From Falsiroseomonas sp051859025 (GTDB lineage: Bacteria > Pseudomonadota > Alphaproteobacteria > Acetobacterales > Acetobacteraceae), in contig NZ_JBHYGL010000040.1 in assembly GCF_051859025.1 (NCBI RefSeq), positions 62,001 through 126,000 on the forward strand: DNA of 64,000 nt, in the 5' to 3' direction. The notes under the pieces were generated by a model. That model had not been told where the DNA came from. It worked only from the letters and a program-made list of their open reading frames with translations, and ran no database searches. Positions 40,110 through 48,765 of this stretch are shown here, in pieces. A program made the position numbers and the translations under genes. Every line of letters starts with the position of its first letter. The first letter of the stretch is position 1.

Positions 40110-41614
40110 GCGGCGGCCTTCTCCTGACAGGGGGGTGGGGGGGTAGTCCCGGGCGGCCCGTTCCCCGCGGGCCGTTCCGGGGCAGACACGGCAAGGGGAT
40201 GCACGGCAAGAGAGTTGGGGAGGGACGCCGTGACTTCCACCGCGATCACCTCACCGGGGTGCTGGCCCGCGCCCACGAAATGCACGGGCTGGAGCCAGGG
40301 CGACCGTCCCGCGAGCTGGCCGGGGTGGCGACCCTGCCCCGTGACCAGCACATCACAGCGCCGTCCCACGCAGGAACGATTGAACCCGTCCTGCTGTTCC
40401 CGCAGCAGCGCCTGGATTTCCTGCAGCCGGCGATCCTTTTCCGCCTCCGGCACCTGCATCGTGGCGCCGGCGGCCGGCGTGCCGGGGCGGGAGGAATACT
40501 TGAAGGAATAGGCCAGCGCGAAGCCGACATCGCGGATCAGCGCCATCGTCGCCTGGTGGTCCGCCTCGTTCTCCCCGGGATGGCCCGCGATGAAGTCGGA
40601 GGACAGCGCGATGTCGGGGCGTGCCGCGCGCAGCTTCTCCGCGATCCGCCGGTAATCATCCGCCTTGTGGCCGCGGTTCATGGCCTGGAGGATGCGGTCC
40701 GACCCCGACTGCACGGGCAGGTGCAGGAAGGGCATCAGCGCCGGGATCTCCCCGTGTGCCGCGATCAGCTCGTCATCCATGTCGCGGGGGTGGCTGGTGG
40801 TGTAGCGGAGCCGGGCCACGCCCTCGATATCCGCCAGTTCCCGCAGCAGCCGCGCCAGGTTCCAGGTCTTCCCGTCCAGGCCTTCCCCGTGCCAGGCATT
40901 CACGTTCTGGCCGAGCAGCGCGATCTCACGGCTGCCCTGCGCCGCCAGGCGCTTCGCCTCGGCCAGCACGGTCGCGGCGCTACGGGAGTATTCGGACCCC
41001 CGCGTGTAGGGGACGACACAGAAGGAACAGAATTTGTCGCAGCCCTCCTGGATGGTCAGGAAGGCGGTGACGCCCTGCGGCGTCGTGCTGTCCGGCAGGA
41101 AGTCGAACTTTTCCTCGGCGGGGAAATCGGTCTCGATCACCGCGCCGGCCGCCCGGGTCGCGCGGGCCACCATCTCCGGCAGGCGATGATAGGTCTGCGG
41201 GCCCAGCACCAAATCCACATAGGGCGCCCGCGCGGTGATCTCCGCGCCTTCCGCCTGTGCCACGCAGCCGGCGACGGCGAGGATCATGCGATCCCCCCCC
41301 TGTTCCTTCGCCTGCTTCAGGACGCGCAGCCGGCCGAGTTCGGAGAACAGCTTCTCCGACGCCTTCTCCCGGATATGGCAGGTGTTGAGCACGACCATGT
41401 CCGCGCCCTCCGGCGCCTCCGCCGGCGCATAGCCGAGGGGGGCCAGCACATCCGCCATGCGGGCGCTGTCATAGACATTCATCTGGCAACCCCAGGTGCG
41501 GATGAACAACCGCTTGAGGGGCCGCGCGGGCGTGTCACTGCTGGGCGTATGACCGGTGGGCGTGTCACCGGCGGGGGCCGGGACGGAATCGGTGGGGTTC
41601 ACTGGTGAAAACAC
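40106..41614 (-). CDS. miaB: tRNA-2-methylthio-N6-dimethylallyladenosine synthase
   Basis: A radical-SAM methylthiotransferase modifying A37 of tRNAs that read UNN codons. 502 residues. The N-terminal auxiliary cluster cysteines are C43 (WGCQMN), C79 (NTCHIR) and C117 (AGCVAQ). The radical-SAM cysteines are C192, C196 and C199 (GCDKFCSFCVVPYTRG), with a TRAM domain near the C-terminus. It begins with GTG and has a Pro/Thr-rich N-terminal extension of about 33 residues and a Pro-rich tail of about 30. Confidence 0.95.
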   Translation of the reverse strand: MFSPVNPTDSVPAPAGDTPTGHTPSSDTPARPLKRLFIRTWGCQMNVYDSARMADVLAPLGYAPAEAPEGADMVVLNTCHIREKASEKLFSELGRLRVLKQAKEQGGDRMILAVAGCVAQAEGAEITARAPYVDLVLGPQTYHRLPEMVARATRAAGAVIETDFPAEEKFDFLPDSTTPQGVTAFLTIQEGCDKFCSFCVVPYTRGSEYSRSAATVLAEAKRLAAQGSREIALLGQNVNAWHGEGLDGKTWNLARLLRELADIEGVARLRYTTSHPRDMDDELIAAHGEIPALMPFLHLPVQSGSDRILQAMNRGHKADDYRRIAEKLRAARPDIALSSDFIAGHPGENEADHQATMALIRDVGFALAYSFKYSSRPGTPAAGATMQVPEAEKDRRLQEIQALLREQQDGFNRSCVGRRCDVLVTGQGRHPGQLAGRSPWLQPVHFVGAGQHPGEVIAVEVTASLPNSLAVHPLAVSAPERPAGNGPPGTTPPPPCQEKAAA

Positions 41615-41758
41615 TCCGCCGCCCCGCCGATGCCGCGGCGGGGGGAAGCGGGGGATGTGCGCAGGCGCCGCGCCCGGGTCAAGCGACCCCGGGTGACGGC
41701 CGCACGGCCGAAGGGTTCATCGCCATGGCGGAAGGCTGCGGGAGGGGGCCGCGCCGGG

Positions 41759-42712
41759 TCAAGCGGGAATGCGGGCCTTCAGCGGCGCCACCGGCCGGTT
41801 CTGCCGCATGGTGGCGCAGGCGCGGGAGATCACCTCGGAACAGGCCGCCGCCAGCGCCTTGCGGTCCGGGTAGTCCGCGGGGTCCACGGGGTCGTGCAGG
41901 ACGATGGTCGCCCGCCCGCCGGGGTGCCGCGCCAGGCGCCAGAAATGGGTGAAGATGTCGGTATCCCCGTACCACGCGAATAGCGGCCGGTCCCGCCGGC
42001 AGGCCGGCAGGCCGCCCAGCCGGTCGAACACCACCGACACCGGCTGCACCTGCCGCGCATGGTCGGCGACGGACAGGAAGGCGCTGCGGAAGGGCAGCAC
42101 CCGGCCGCCATCGCTGGTCGTGCCCTCGGGGAACAGGATCACGCTGTCCCCCTGGCCCATGCGTTCGCGGATCACCCCGGCCTCCCCCTTCGTGGCGGTG
42201 CGGGTGCGGCTGACGAACAGCGTGCGGCCCAGCCGCGCCACGGTGCGGATCAGCGGCCATTGCCCCACTTCCGACTTGGCCACGAAGGCCGCATCCAGCG
42301 TGGTGCCCAGCGCCAGCACGTCGAGCCAGGAGGAATGGTTGGACACGAACAGCACCGGCGCCTGGCGGGTTGCCTCCCCCACCACCCGCACCTTCATGCC
42401 GATCAGCCAGCACAGCACGCGGAAATAGACCTGCCCGAAGCCCACATTCGCCCGCCCCGGCAGCGCCAGCAGCAGCGCCTGGATGGGGATGGCGATCAGC
42501 GTCCAGGCCAGGATCGACACCAGGCGGCGGGATGCGCGGAACCGCCCCCCCAGCCGGCGGAACCCCAGCGCATCCCCCCACAATCCTTCCGGATCGGCGG
42601 AGGAGAACTGGATCGGGGACTTCCGGAGCAGGCTGCGCGGGCGCAGCGCGTCGGAAGCGGTCAGGCGGGCGGTGGCTTCCATGGCCCGCATTAACGCGGC
42701 GATCCGCGACAT
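41759..42712 (-). CDS. 1-acyl-glycerol-3-phosphate acyltransferase family protein
   Basis: 317 residues. A membrane segment at about 66-86 precedes a PlsC-type acyltransferase domain with the catalytic NHSSWLD (N125, H126, D131) and the substrate motif FPEGTTSDGG (194-203). It acylates a lysophospholipid at the inner membrane; hemolysin-like ornithine-lipid acyltransferases are an alternative. Several in-frame ATGs exist (42757, 42712, 42682) with no strong ribosome-binding site, so the N-terminus is uncertain. Confidence 0.85.
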   Translation of the reverse strand: MSRIAALMRAMEATARLTASDALRPRSLLRKSPIQFSSADPEGLWGDALGFRRLGGRFRASRRLVSILAWTLIAIPIQALLLALPGRANVGFGQVYFRVLCWLIGMKVRVVGEATRQAPVLFVSNHSSWLDVLALGTTLDAAFVAKSEVGQWPLIRTVARLGRTLFVSRTRTATKGEAGVIRERMGQGDSVILFPEGTTSDGGRVLPFRSAFLSVADHARQVQPVSVVFDRLGGLPACRRDRPLFAWYGDTDIFTHFWRLARHPGGRATIVLHDPVDPADYPDRKALAAACSEVISRACATMRQNRPVAPLKARIPA

Positions 42713-42901
42713 GGCAATGAAAGCCGCGCGACCATCGCGTGACGATCGGCAACACACCTGGCGCCCGGAAGCGGCGCCGCATGAAGACCAGCCCGCGACC
42801 CCTTGGCCCGAAACGGATCATCCCGCGCGGGAGTGCGTTGTGCGATGCGCCCCGGCACGGCAGGGTGGGGCATGACCCGAACCCGCGAGGAGGCTCCCTC
42901 C

Positions 42902-43900
42902 ATGCCGCATCGCCTGCACCGCCGAACCCTGCTGGGCGCCGCCCTGGCCACCCCGTTCCTCGGCACCCCGTTCCTGGCGACCGCCGCCCGCGCCCAGGGC
43001 GCCTGGTCGCCGGACCGGCCCGTGCGCCTGATCGTCCCCTTCGCCCCCGGCGGCAGCCAGGACGTGCTCGGCCGCCTCTTCGCCCAGGCGGTCTCGCAGA
43101 GCGTCGGCCAGAATGTGGTGATCGAGAACCGCGCCGGCGCCGGCGGCATCATCGGCGCGCAGGAAACCGCCCGCGCGGCGCCGGATGGGCTGACGCTGCT
43201 GCTGGCCACCGCCGGGCAGCTCACCATCGCCAAGGCCGTCGGCCGCCGCCTGGCCTATGACCCGGTGGCCGACTTCGCCCCCATCATCCACCTCTCCGAC
43301 AGCCCGGTCGCGCTGGCCGCCGCGCCCAGCCTGCCCGTCGCCAATACCCGCGAGCTGATCGCCTACTGCAAGGCCGCCCGCACCCCGGTGCCCTACGGCT
43401 CCACCGGCATCGGCACCAACACCCACCTCATCATGGAAGACCTCAAGGCGCGGGAGGGGCTGAATGTCGAGCACATCCCCTATCGCGGCGCCGCCGCCGC
43501 CTTCAACGACCTGGCCGCGGGGCGGATCTCGCTGATGTTCATCTCGGTCGCCTCCGTCCTCGCCGTCTCGGGCGCGCAGATGAAGGTGCTCGGCGTCTCC
43601 TCCCGCGAACGCTTCCCCGCGACGCCCGATGTGCCGACGCTGATCGAGGGCGGGCTGGCGGGGTTCGAGGCCTCCATCTGGACCGGCATCGCCGCCCCCG
43701 CCGCCACCCCCGCCCCCATCGTGGAACGCTGGCGCGCCGAATTCGCCAAGGCGCTGGACACCGACCTGGTGAAATCCCGCCTGCCGGCCCTGGGCTCCGT
43801 CGCCAATGGCGGCGGCCCCGCCGAATTCGGCAGGCTGCTGCGGGAGGATCTGGAACGCTGGACCCGCGTCGCGGCGCCGCTCTCGATCTCCCTGGAATAG
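42902..43900 (+). CDS. Bug-family periplasmic substrate-binding protein
   Basis: 332 residues with a Tat-like signal (HRRTLLGAALATPF, cut near ARAQ). Motifs are VRLIVPFAPGGSQD, NVVIENRAGAGGIIGAQE, VPYGSTGIGTNTH and EHIPYRGAAAAFND. A GAGGAGG site precedes ATG 42902. Nine bases separate it from the opine-dehydrogenase-like gene, so the two probably act on one compound. It is divergent from the acyltransferase gene. Confidence 0.87.
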   Translation: MPHRLHRRTLLGAALATPFLGTPFLATAARAQGAWSPDRPVRLIVPFAPGGSQDVLGRLFAQAVSQSVGQNVVIENRAGAGGIIGAQETARAAPDGLTLLLATAGQLTIAKAVGRRLAYDPVADFAPIIHLSDSPVALAAAPSLPVANTRELIAYCKAARTPVPYGSTGIGTNTHLIMEDLKAREGLNVEHIPYRGAAAAFNDLAAGRISLMFISVASVLAVSGAQMKVLGVSSRERFPATPDVPTLIEGGLAGFEASIWTGIAAPAATPAPIVERWRAEFAKALDTDLVKSRLPALGSVANGGGPAEFGRLLREDLERWTRVAAPLSISLE

Positions 43901-43908
43901 CGCGCCCG

Positions 43909-44958
43909 ATGCGTCTTGCCGTGCTGGGGGCGGGGGCCGTGGGGCCGGCGGCGGCGGCCATCGCCGTCAGCCGCGGGCATTCCGTCGCCCTGTGGTCGCC
44001 CCGCGGCGGCGGCACCCATGGCATCGGTGCGACGCTCCGGGTGGAAGGCATCATCGCCGGCACCGCCCGCGTCGATGTCGCGGTCGATGTCTCCCGCGCG
44101 CTGTGGCAGGCGGAAGCGGTGCTGGTCTCCGTGCCGCCGCACGCGCTCGGCCCCGTGCTGCGGCGCGTGGCGCCCATGCTGCATGACGGCGTGCCGGTGC
44201 TGCTGGCGCCGAGCCATTCCCTCGCCCCCCTGCTGCTGGACCGGCTCCTGGCCAGCCTCGGCCGGCAGGCGCCGATCGGCGCCATGGCGACGCCGCCCCT
44301 GCTGGCGGTGCGCGAAGCCCCCGACGCCGTCCGCATCGTCGCGCTGCGGGAAGGGGTGGAGATCGCCGCCGTCCCCGCCGCCGCCGCGCCCGGCCTGGCG
44401 CGGCTGGCCGCCGACCTCTTCGGCCTGTCCTTCCGCCCGCTGCCCGACGCCATCGGCGCGGCGCTGGCCAATCATGAGGCCGTTCTGCAGGCCGCGCTCG
44501 CCATCGGCAACGCCACGCGGATCGAGGGCGCGGAGCCCTGGGACATGCATGCCCGCCTGACGCCCGCCATCTGCCGCCTCGCGGAGCGTCTGGACGCGGA
44601 GCGCCTGCACCTCGCCCACAGCCTGGGCCACGCCATCACGCCCCTGCCCACCGCCCTGTCCCGCGCCCATGGGCTGGAGGAAGCGCCGCTTTCCCGCCTG
44701 GCCGCGGCACTCGCCGCCCAGGGCCCGGCGCCCGGCCCGCTGGGGCTGGACGCCACCCACCTCGCGGAGAGCGTGACCTATGGGCTGGCGTTGTGGCTGC
44801 GCCTGGCGGAGGCACGCGGCCTGGCGATGCCGCTGACCGCCGCCGCCGTGGCGGTGCTGGAGGCGCTGTGGGGCAGCGCCCTGGTGGGCGACGACCTGCT
44901 GGAGGGCCTGGACATGGCGCAGCTGCCGGCGCTGATGCGGGACGGGCATCCCCGGTAG
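43909..44958 (+). CDS. Divergent opine-dehydrogenase-family paralogue
   Basis: 349 residues, clearly paralogous to the protein at 28713: the same GAGAVGPAAA Rossmann start, the same SRGH-ALWSPRGGG run and a matching C-terminal EALWGSAL end. The expected catalytic His is replaced by Gln194 (NHEAVLQ against NLNPIAH), and the Asp of the EDVP motif is replaced by Ser288 (AESVTYG). NAD(P) binding looks intact, so it may be a different oxidoreductase, a binding protein or a pseudoenzyme. Its partner is the adjacent Bug gene. Confidence 0.78.
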   Translation: MRLAVLGAGAVGPAAAAIAVSRGHSVALWSPRGGGTHGIGATLRVEGIIAGTARVDVAVDVSRALWQAEAVLVSVPPHALGPVLRRVAPMLHDGVPVLLAPSHSLAPLLLDRLLASLGRQAPIGAMATPPLLAVREAPDAVRIVALREGVEIAAVPAAAAPGLARLAADLFGLSFRPLPDAIGAALANHEAVLQAALAIGNATRIEGAEPWDMHARLTPAICRLAERLDAERLHLAHSLGHAITPLPTALSRAHGLEEAPLSRLAAALAAQGPAPGPLGLDATHLAESVTYGLALWLRLAEARGLAMPLTAAAVAVLEALWGSALVGDDLLEGLDMAQLPALMRDGHPR

Positions 44959-44994
44959 GGAAGCCCGCCCCCGGCCGGAACCGGAGCGTGTTGC

Positions 44995-45978
44995 TTACGA
45001 ATCCACCGTGATGTTCGCGCGGCGGATCACGGCGCCCCAGCGCTCCAGCTCCTCCCGCTGGTAGCGCGCCAGCGCCTCCGGCCCGCCGCCGATCGCCTCC
45101 ACCCCGTTGCGCTCCAGGGTCGTGCGCGTCTCGGCCTCCGTCAGGGAGGCGGCCAGGATGCCCGACAGGCGCTGCGTGACGGGGGCGGGCAGGTTGGCGG
45201 GGCCGAACATCGCCCACCAACCCTCCGCATCGATGCCCGCCAGCCCCTGCTCCGCGAAGGTCGGCACCGCCGGCAGCAGCGGGCTGCGCGCCGCGCCGGT
45301 GATGCCGAGGCCGATGAGCTGCCCGGCCCCGATCTGCCCGCGCACGAATTGCGTGTGGTAGAACATGGCATCCAGCGTGCCGCTCAGCGCATCCGTCATC
45401 GCCCGCGCGCCGTCGCTGTAGGGAACATGCGTGGTGGTGGTGCCAGTCGCCTCGCTCATCACCGCATGGTTCAGGTGCCCGGCCGTGCCGACGCCCGATG
45501 TGCCGACGGAAAGCGGCCGCGCCTTCGCCAGCGCCACGAATTCCGCCATCGTCCGCACGCCGAGCTGCGGGCGCACCACCAGCAGCAGCGCCGTCTTGGA
45601 ATGCAGGAACAGCGGCGTGAAGTCCCGCACCGGGTTGTAGGCCAGGTTCCGCATCAGGTTCGGGTTCACCGCATGGGTGCCGATGGTGCCCAGCAGGATG
45701 GTGTGCCCATCCGCCGGCGCCTGCGCCACGGTGGCCGACCCGATGGTGCCGCCCGCACCGGCGCGGTTGTCCACCACCACCGCATGCCCGCCCAACCCGC
45801 GGGAGATCTGCCCCCCGATCATCCGCCCGATGATGTCGGTGCTGGTCCCGGCGGCGAAGGGCACGACCAGGCGGATCGGCCGGTCCGGCCAGGACTGGGC
45901 CTGGGACTGGGATTGGGCGCGAAGCGTGCCCGGCACGGCCAAGGCGAGGCCGGTGGCAAGCAGGGTGCGACGGTTCAT
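44995..45978 (-). CDS. Bug-family periplasmic substrate-binding protein
   Basis: 327 residues with a Tat-like signal (MNRRTLLATGLAL, cut near LRAQ) followed by a short Ser/Gln repeat (SQSQAQS). Motifs are IRLVVPFAAGTSTDI, VVVDNRAGAGGTIGS, LSVGTSGVGTAGH and THVPYSDGARAMTD. GGGAGGATC precedes ATG 45978. It lies 83 bases downstream of gshB on the same strand; whether they share a transcript is unclear. The ligand is unknown. Confidence 0.87.
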   Translation of the reverse strand: MNRRTLLATGLALAVPGTLRAQSQSQAQSWPDRPIRLVVPFAAGTSTDIIGRMIGGQISRGLGGHAVVVDNRAGAGGTIGSATVAQAPADGHTILLGTIGTHAVNPNLMRNLAYNPVRDFTPLFLHSKTALLLVVRPQLGVRTMAEFVALAKARPLSVGTSGVGTAGHLNHAVMSEATGTTTTHVPYSDGARAMTDALSGTLDAMFYHTQFVRGQIGAGQLIGLGITGAARSPLLPAVPTFAEQGLAGIDAEGWWAMFGPANLPAPVTQRLSGILAASLTEAETRTTLERNGVEAIGGGPEALARYQREELERWGAVIRRANITVDS

Positions 45979-46061
45979 GACGCGTGATCCTCCCGGAAGA
46001 TGCCCGCGGGATCGCACGGCGATCCGCCCCCCGGCAAGCGGCGCCGGGGGGGCTTGGCCAG

Positions 46062-47012
46062 TTAGCGGGAAACCTTGCCCTCGATCGCGTCCCAGATCGC
46101 GCGTTCCAGATGCACGCCATCGAAGCGCGCCAGTTCCTGCAGGCCGGTGGGGGAGGTCACGTTGATCTCCGTCAGATAGTCGCCGATCACGTCGATGCCG
46201 ACGAAGATCAGCCCGCGTTCCCGCAGCGCGGGGCCGATGGCGGCGCAGATCTCGCGCTCCCGCTCCGTCAGCGTCGTGGGTTCCGGGCGGCCGCCGACAT
46301 GCATGTTGCTGCGCGCCTCGCCCGCCGCGGGGACGCGGTTGATGGCGCCCATGGGCACGCCATCCACCAGGATGATGCGCTTGTCGCCGAACCGTACGGC
46401 GGGGACGTAGCGCTGGATCATCAGCGGCTCCCGCGACCGTTCCGTGAACATCTCCACCAGCGCATTCATGTTGGGGTCGTCGGGGCGCAGGTGGAAGACG
46501 CCGGCGCCGCCATTGCCGAACAGCGGCTTGATGATGATGTCGCCGTGCTTCTCCCGGAATGCCCGGATCTGGCGGATATCCGCCGTCACCAGCGTCTCCG
46601 GCATCAGATGCGGGAAATGGGTGACGAAGAGCTTCTCCGGCGCGTTGCGCACGCTGGCCGGGTCATTCACCACCAATGTCCTGGGGTGGATGTGTTCCAG
46701 GATATGCGTGGCCGTGATGTAGGCCATGTCGAAGGGCGGGTCCTGGCGCATCAGCACCACATCCACCTGGCCGAGGTCCAACTCCTCCTCCGCCCCCAGG
46801 GTGAAATGGTCGCCCTTCACGCGCCGGACCGTCACGGGCTGCGCGCGGGCGACGACGCGCCCGGCATTCAGCGCGAGGTCCCGCACATGGTAGTGCCACA
46901 TCACATGGCCGCGGGACTGGGCTTCCAGCATCAGGGCGAAGGTGCTGTCGCCATCGATGTTGATGGAGGAGATCGGGTCCATCTGGACCGCGACCTTGAG
47001 GCTGCGGGTCAT
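46062..47012 (-). CDS. gshB: Glutathione synthetase
   Basis: Joins gamma-glutamylcysteine to glycine with ATP, the last step of glutathione synthesis. 316 residues with the ATP-grasp fold: N-terminal VAVQMDPISSINIDGDSTF, the DPPFDMAYI block, the ATP-site loop IIKPLFGNGGAGVF and the terminal INVTSPTGLQEL metal/substrate motif. ATG 47012 was chosen over the longer frame because the family begins at this MxxxLKVAVQMDP. It is downstream of the rph-rdgB group on the same strand. Confidence 0.94.
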   Translation of the reverse strand: MTRSLKVAVQMDPISSINIDGDSTFALMLEAQSRGHVMWHYHVRDLALNAGRVVARAQPVTVRRVKGDHFTLGAEEELDLGQVDVVLMRQDPPFDMAYITATHILEHIHPRTLVVNDPASVRNAPEKLFVTHFPHLMPETLVTADIRQIRAFREKHGDIIIKPLFGNGGAGVFHLRPDDPNMNALVEMFTERSREPLMIQRYVPAVRFGDKRIILVDGVPMGAINRVPAAGEARSNMHVGGRPEPTTLTEREREICAAIGPALRERGLIFVGIDVIGDYLTEINVTSPTGLQELARFDGVHLERAIWDAIEGKVSR

Positions 47013-47070
47013 GGCAGGGCGCTCCGCTTCGGGTTGCCGTTCCCGTCGCACGCCGCGCCGCCGGTTGGAA

Positions 47071-47093
47071 GGGGGGCGGGGCCTCCGCCCCCC
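47071..47093. terminator. G/C hairpin upstream of gshB
   Basis: GGGGGGCGG and its exact complement enclose GGCCT, eight bases after the stop of the small gene at 47102 and before gshB. It resembles the first hairpin of the dispersed clusters but stands alone. It has no T-run. Confidence 0.5.
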
Positions 47094-47101
47094 CGGGTCG
47101 C

Positions 47102-47362
47102 TCAATCCCCCTTGGGCTCCGGATGCACCGCCCAGGGGCCGGTCGCGGCATCGCCCGGGACCGGGGCCTCGTCCTGCTTCGGCAGGGTGCTGTCGATGGT
47201 CAGGCCGCGCGCGTCCTTCTGCCCGCCCATGGACTGGCCCTTGCCGCCGCCCTGGCGCACGCCGCCGTCATCGGTCTGGTTGCGGGCGCCGCCGCGATAG
47301 CCCTCGCCGCCGGAGGCAGGCTCACCACCGGATCCGTCGGGCGTCTGCTTGCGTGTGGACAC
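47102..47362 (-). CDS. Disordered Gly-rich small protein
   Basis: 86 residues with a GTG start behind GAGGGAGAGAG, a good ribosome-binding site. The sequence is hydrophilic and rich in Gly, Asp, Gln and Lys (SGGEGYRGGARNQ, GGGKGQSMGGQ), with no hydrophobic core, and is predicted to be disordered. It sits between the hydrolase gene and gshB on the same strand. No family is recognised; the composition recalls stress-type hydrophilins. Confidence 0.6.
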   Translation of the reverse strand: MSTRKQTPDGSGGEPASGGEGYRGGARNQTDDGGVRQGGGKGQSMGGQKDARGLTIDSTLPKQDEAPVPGDAATGPWAVHPEPKGD

Positions 47363-47422
47363 GCTCTCTCTCCCTCGCTGGAGGGACGAGAACGTGAGGC
47401 GGCGGCGCCCGTTCGTTGCCCC

Positions 47423-48157
47423 TCAGGGACAGGCGGCGGAACGGCCTTCCAGGAAATCGGACAGGCAGGCGCCGAAGATCGCGTCGAATTCGGGCTCTTG
47501 CACCCCGCCATGCCCGGTCGGCGCCGCCGGCCGGTCGACCAGCAGCGCATCCCAGCCGAGGCGCGCCACCGCCGCCCGGAACAGCGCCGCCCGCGCCGTC
47601 GGGTCCGGGTCCCAGCCATCATTGTCGAACAGCAGCAGCGCGATCCGCCGCACCGAATCCGGCGCGGCGCGGTCCAGCGCCGCCGCGAAATCCGCCAGCG
47701 CCCGGGACTGCCGATCGGCGCGCCGCCCATGCGCGGCCGGTGCCGCCAGCGCCACCGCATCCGCCAGCCCCGGCACCCGCAAGGCCGCCAGCGCCAGGAA
47801 CGCCCCGCGGCTCTCCCCCACCAGCACCACCCGGGCGTATCCCTGCGCCCGCAGCGCCGCCGTGCCCTCCGCCAGCGGGTCCACCCAGGCGGTCAAGGGT
47901 GAGGCCGGCGGCACCGGCCCGCCCGGTGGCCGGTCATAGCGCCACAGATCCCAGCCCCGCGCCGCCAGTCGGGCCATGAAGGCGGGCGCCTCGGGCGGCG
48001 GGCCTTCGGTGTAATGGGGGTGCAGCCAAACCACCGCGCCCGCCGCCGCGCCATCTCGCGCCACCACCCCCGCTTCCGTCCGCAGCGCCCCCGCTTCCTC
48101 CGCGACCGCTGCCATCGGCAGCAGCAAGGCCAGCAGAAGGGCGGCGCGGCGGATCAC
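47423..48157 (-). CDS. Exported alpha/beta hydrolase-fold protein
   Basis: 244 residues. The start is GTG 48157, overlapping the rdgB stop (GTGA). A signal peptide occupies residues 1-20 (hydrophobic LLLALLLPMAAVA). The nucleophile elbow is GESRG (S116), with an acidic residue in LLFDNDGWDPD and a late GHGG histidine that can complete the triad. It is therefore a periplasmic hydrolase of unknown substrate. In many alphaproteobacteria the gene after rdgB is hemW; here this hydrolase takes that place. Confidence 0.78.
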   Translation of the reverse strand: MIRRAALLLALLLPMAAVAEEAGALRTEAGVVARDGAAAGAVVWLHPHYTEGPPPEAPAFMARLAARGWDLWRYDRPPGGPVPPASPLTAWVDPLAEGTAALRAQGYARVVLVGESRGAFLALAALRVPGLADAVALAAPAAHGRRADRQSRALADFAAALDRAAPDSVRRIALLLFDNDGWDPDPTARAALFRAAVARLGWDALLVDRPAAPTGHGGVQEPEFDAIFGACLSDFLEGRSAACP

Positions 48158-48765
48158 GGTGGGGGCAGACAGGCCGCGGACAATTGACGAAAAGCGTCCG
48201 CCCGGTGGCTGATGGCGTGCTTGGCCTCCGCCGTCATCTCCCCGAAGGTCTCGGCACCCCCTGCCGGCACGAACATCGGGTCGTAGCCGAAGCCGTTCCC
48301 GCCGCGCGGCGGCCAGACCCAGTGGCCATGCGCCTCGCCGAGGAACCCCTCGGTATGCCCATCCGGCCAGGCGATCACGAGCGCGCAGGAGAACCAGGCC
48401 CCCCGATCCGCCGCGTGCCGCGCCAGCTTCTCCACCTTGCCCATCGCCATGGCGTAGTCGCGGCCCTGGGGCGTCTCCGCCCAATCCGCCGTCCGCACCC
48501 CCGGCGCGCCATCCAGCGCGGCCACGGAAAACCCGCTGTCATCCGCCAGCGCCGGCAGGCCGGAGGCGGTGGCCGCCGCCAGCGCCTTGATCCGCGCATT
48601 GCCGAGGAAATTTTCTTCAGTTTCCTCCGGCTCCGGCAGGCCCAACTCCCTCGCCGCCACGACCTCGAACCCCCAGGGGGCGAGCAGCGCCGCCACCTCC
48701 CGCACCTTGCCCTTGTTGTGCGTGGCCAGGACCAGCCTGGGCCCGGTGAGGAGGCGGTGACTCAT
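48154..48765 (-). CDS. rdgB: Non-canonical purine NTP pyrophosphatase (RdgB/HAM1)
   Basis: Removes ITP, XTP and their deoxy forms from the nucleotide pool. 203 residues with the nucleotide-binding ATHNKGK (14-20), the DDSGFSVAALDGAPGVRTADWA core and the C-terminal SHRADAF motif that recognises hypoxanthine. ATG 48765 overlaps the rph stop by four bases; the much longer open frame is a shadow of rph. rph-rdgB is a conserved pair. Confidence 0.94.
   Translation of the reverse strand: MSHRLLTGPRLVLATHNKGKVREVAALLAPWGFEVVAARELGLPEPEETEENFLGNARIKALAAATASGLPALADDSGFSVAALDGAPGVRTADWAETPQGRDYAMAMGKVEKLARHAADRGAWFSCALVIAWPDGHTEGFLGEAHGHWVWPPRGGNGFGYDPMFVPAGGAETFGEMTAEAKHAISHRADAFRQLSAACLPPP

Noticed and set aside
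44981..44999. EcfG-like GGAAC near the end of the opine-like gene
   Set aside because: No CGTT at 16-17 bases, and the position is between convergent gene ends.
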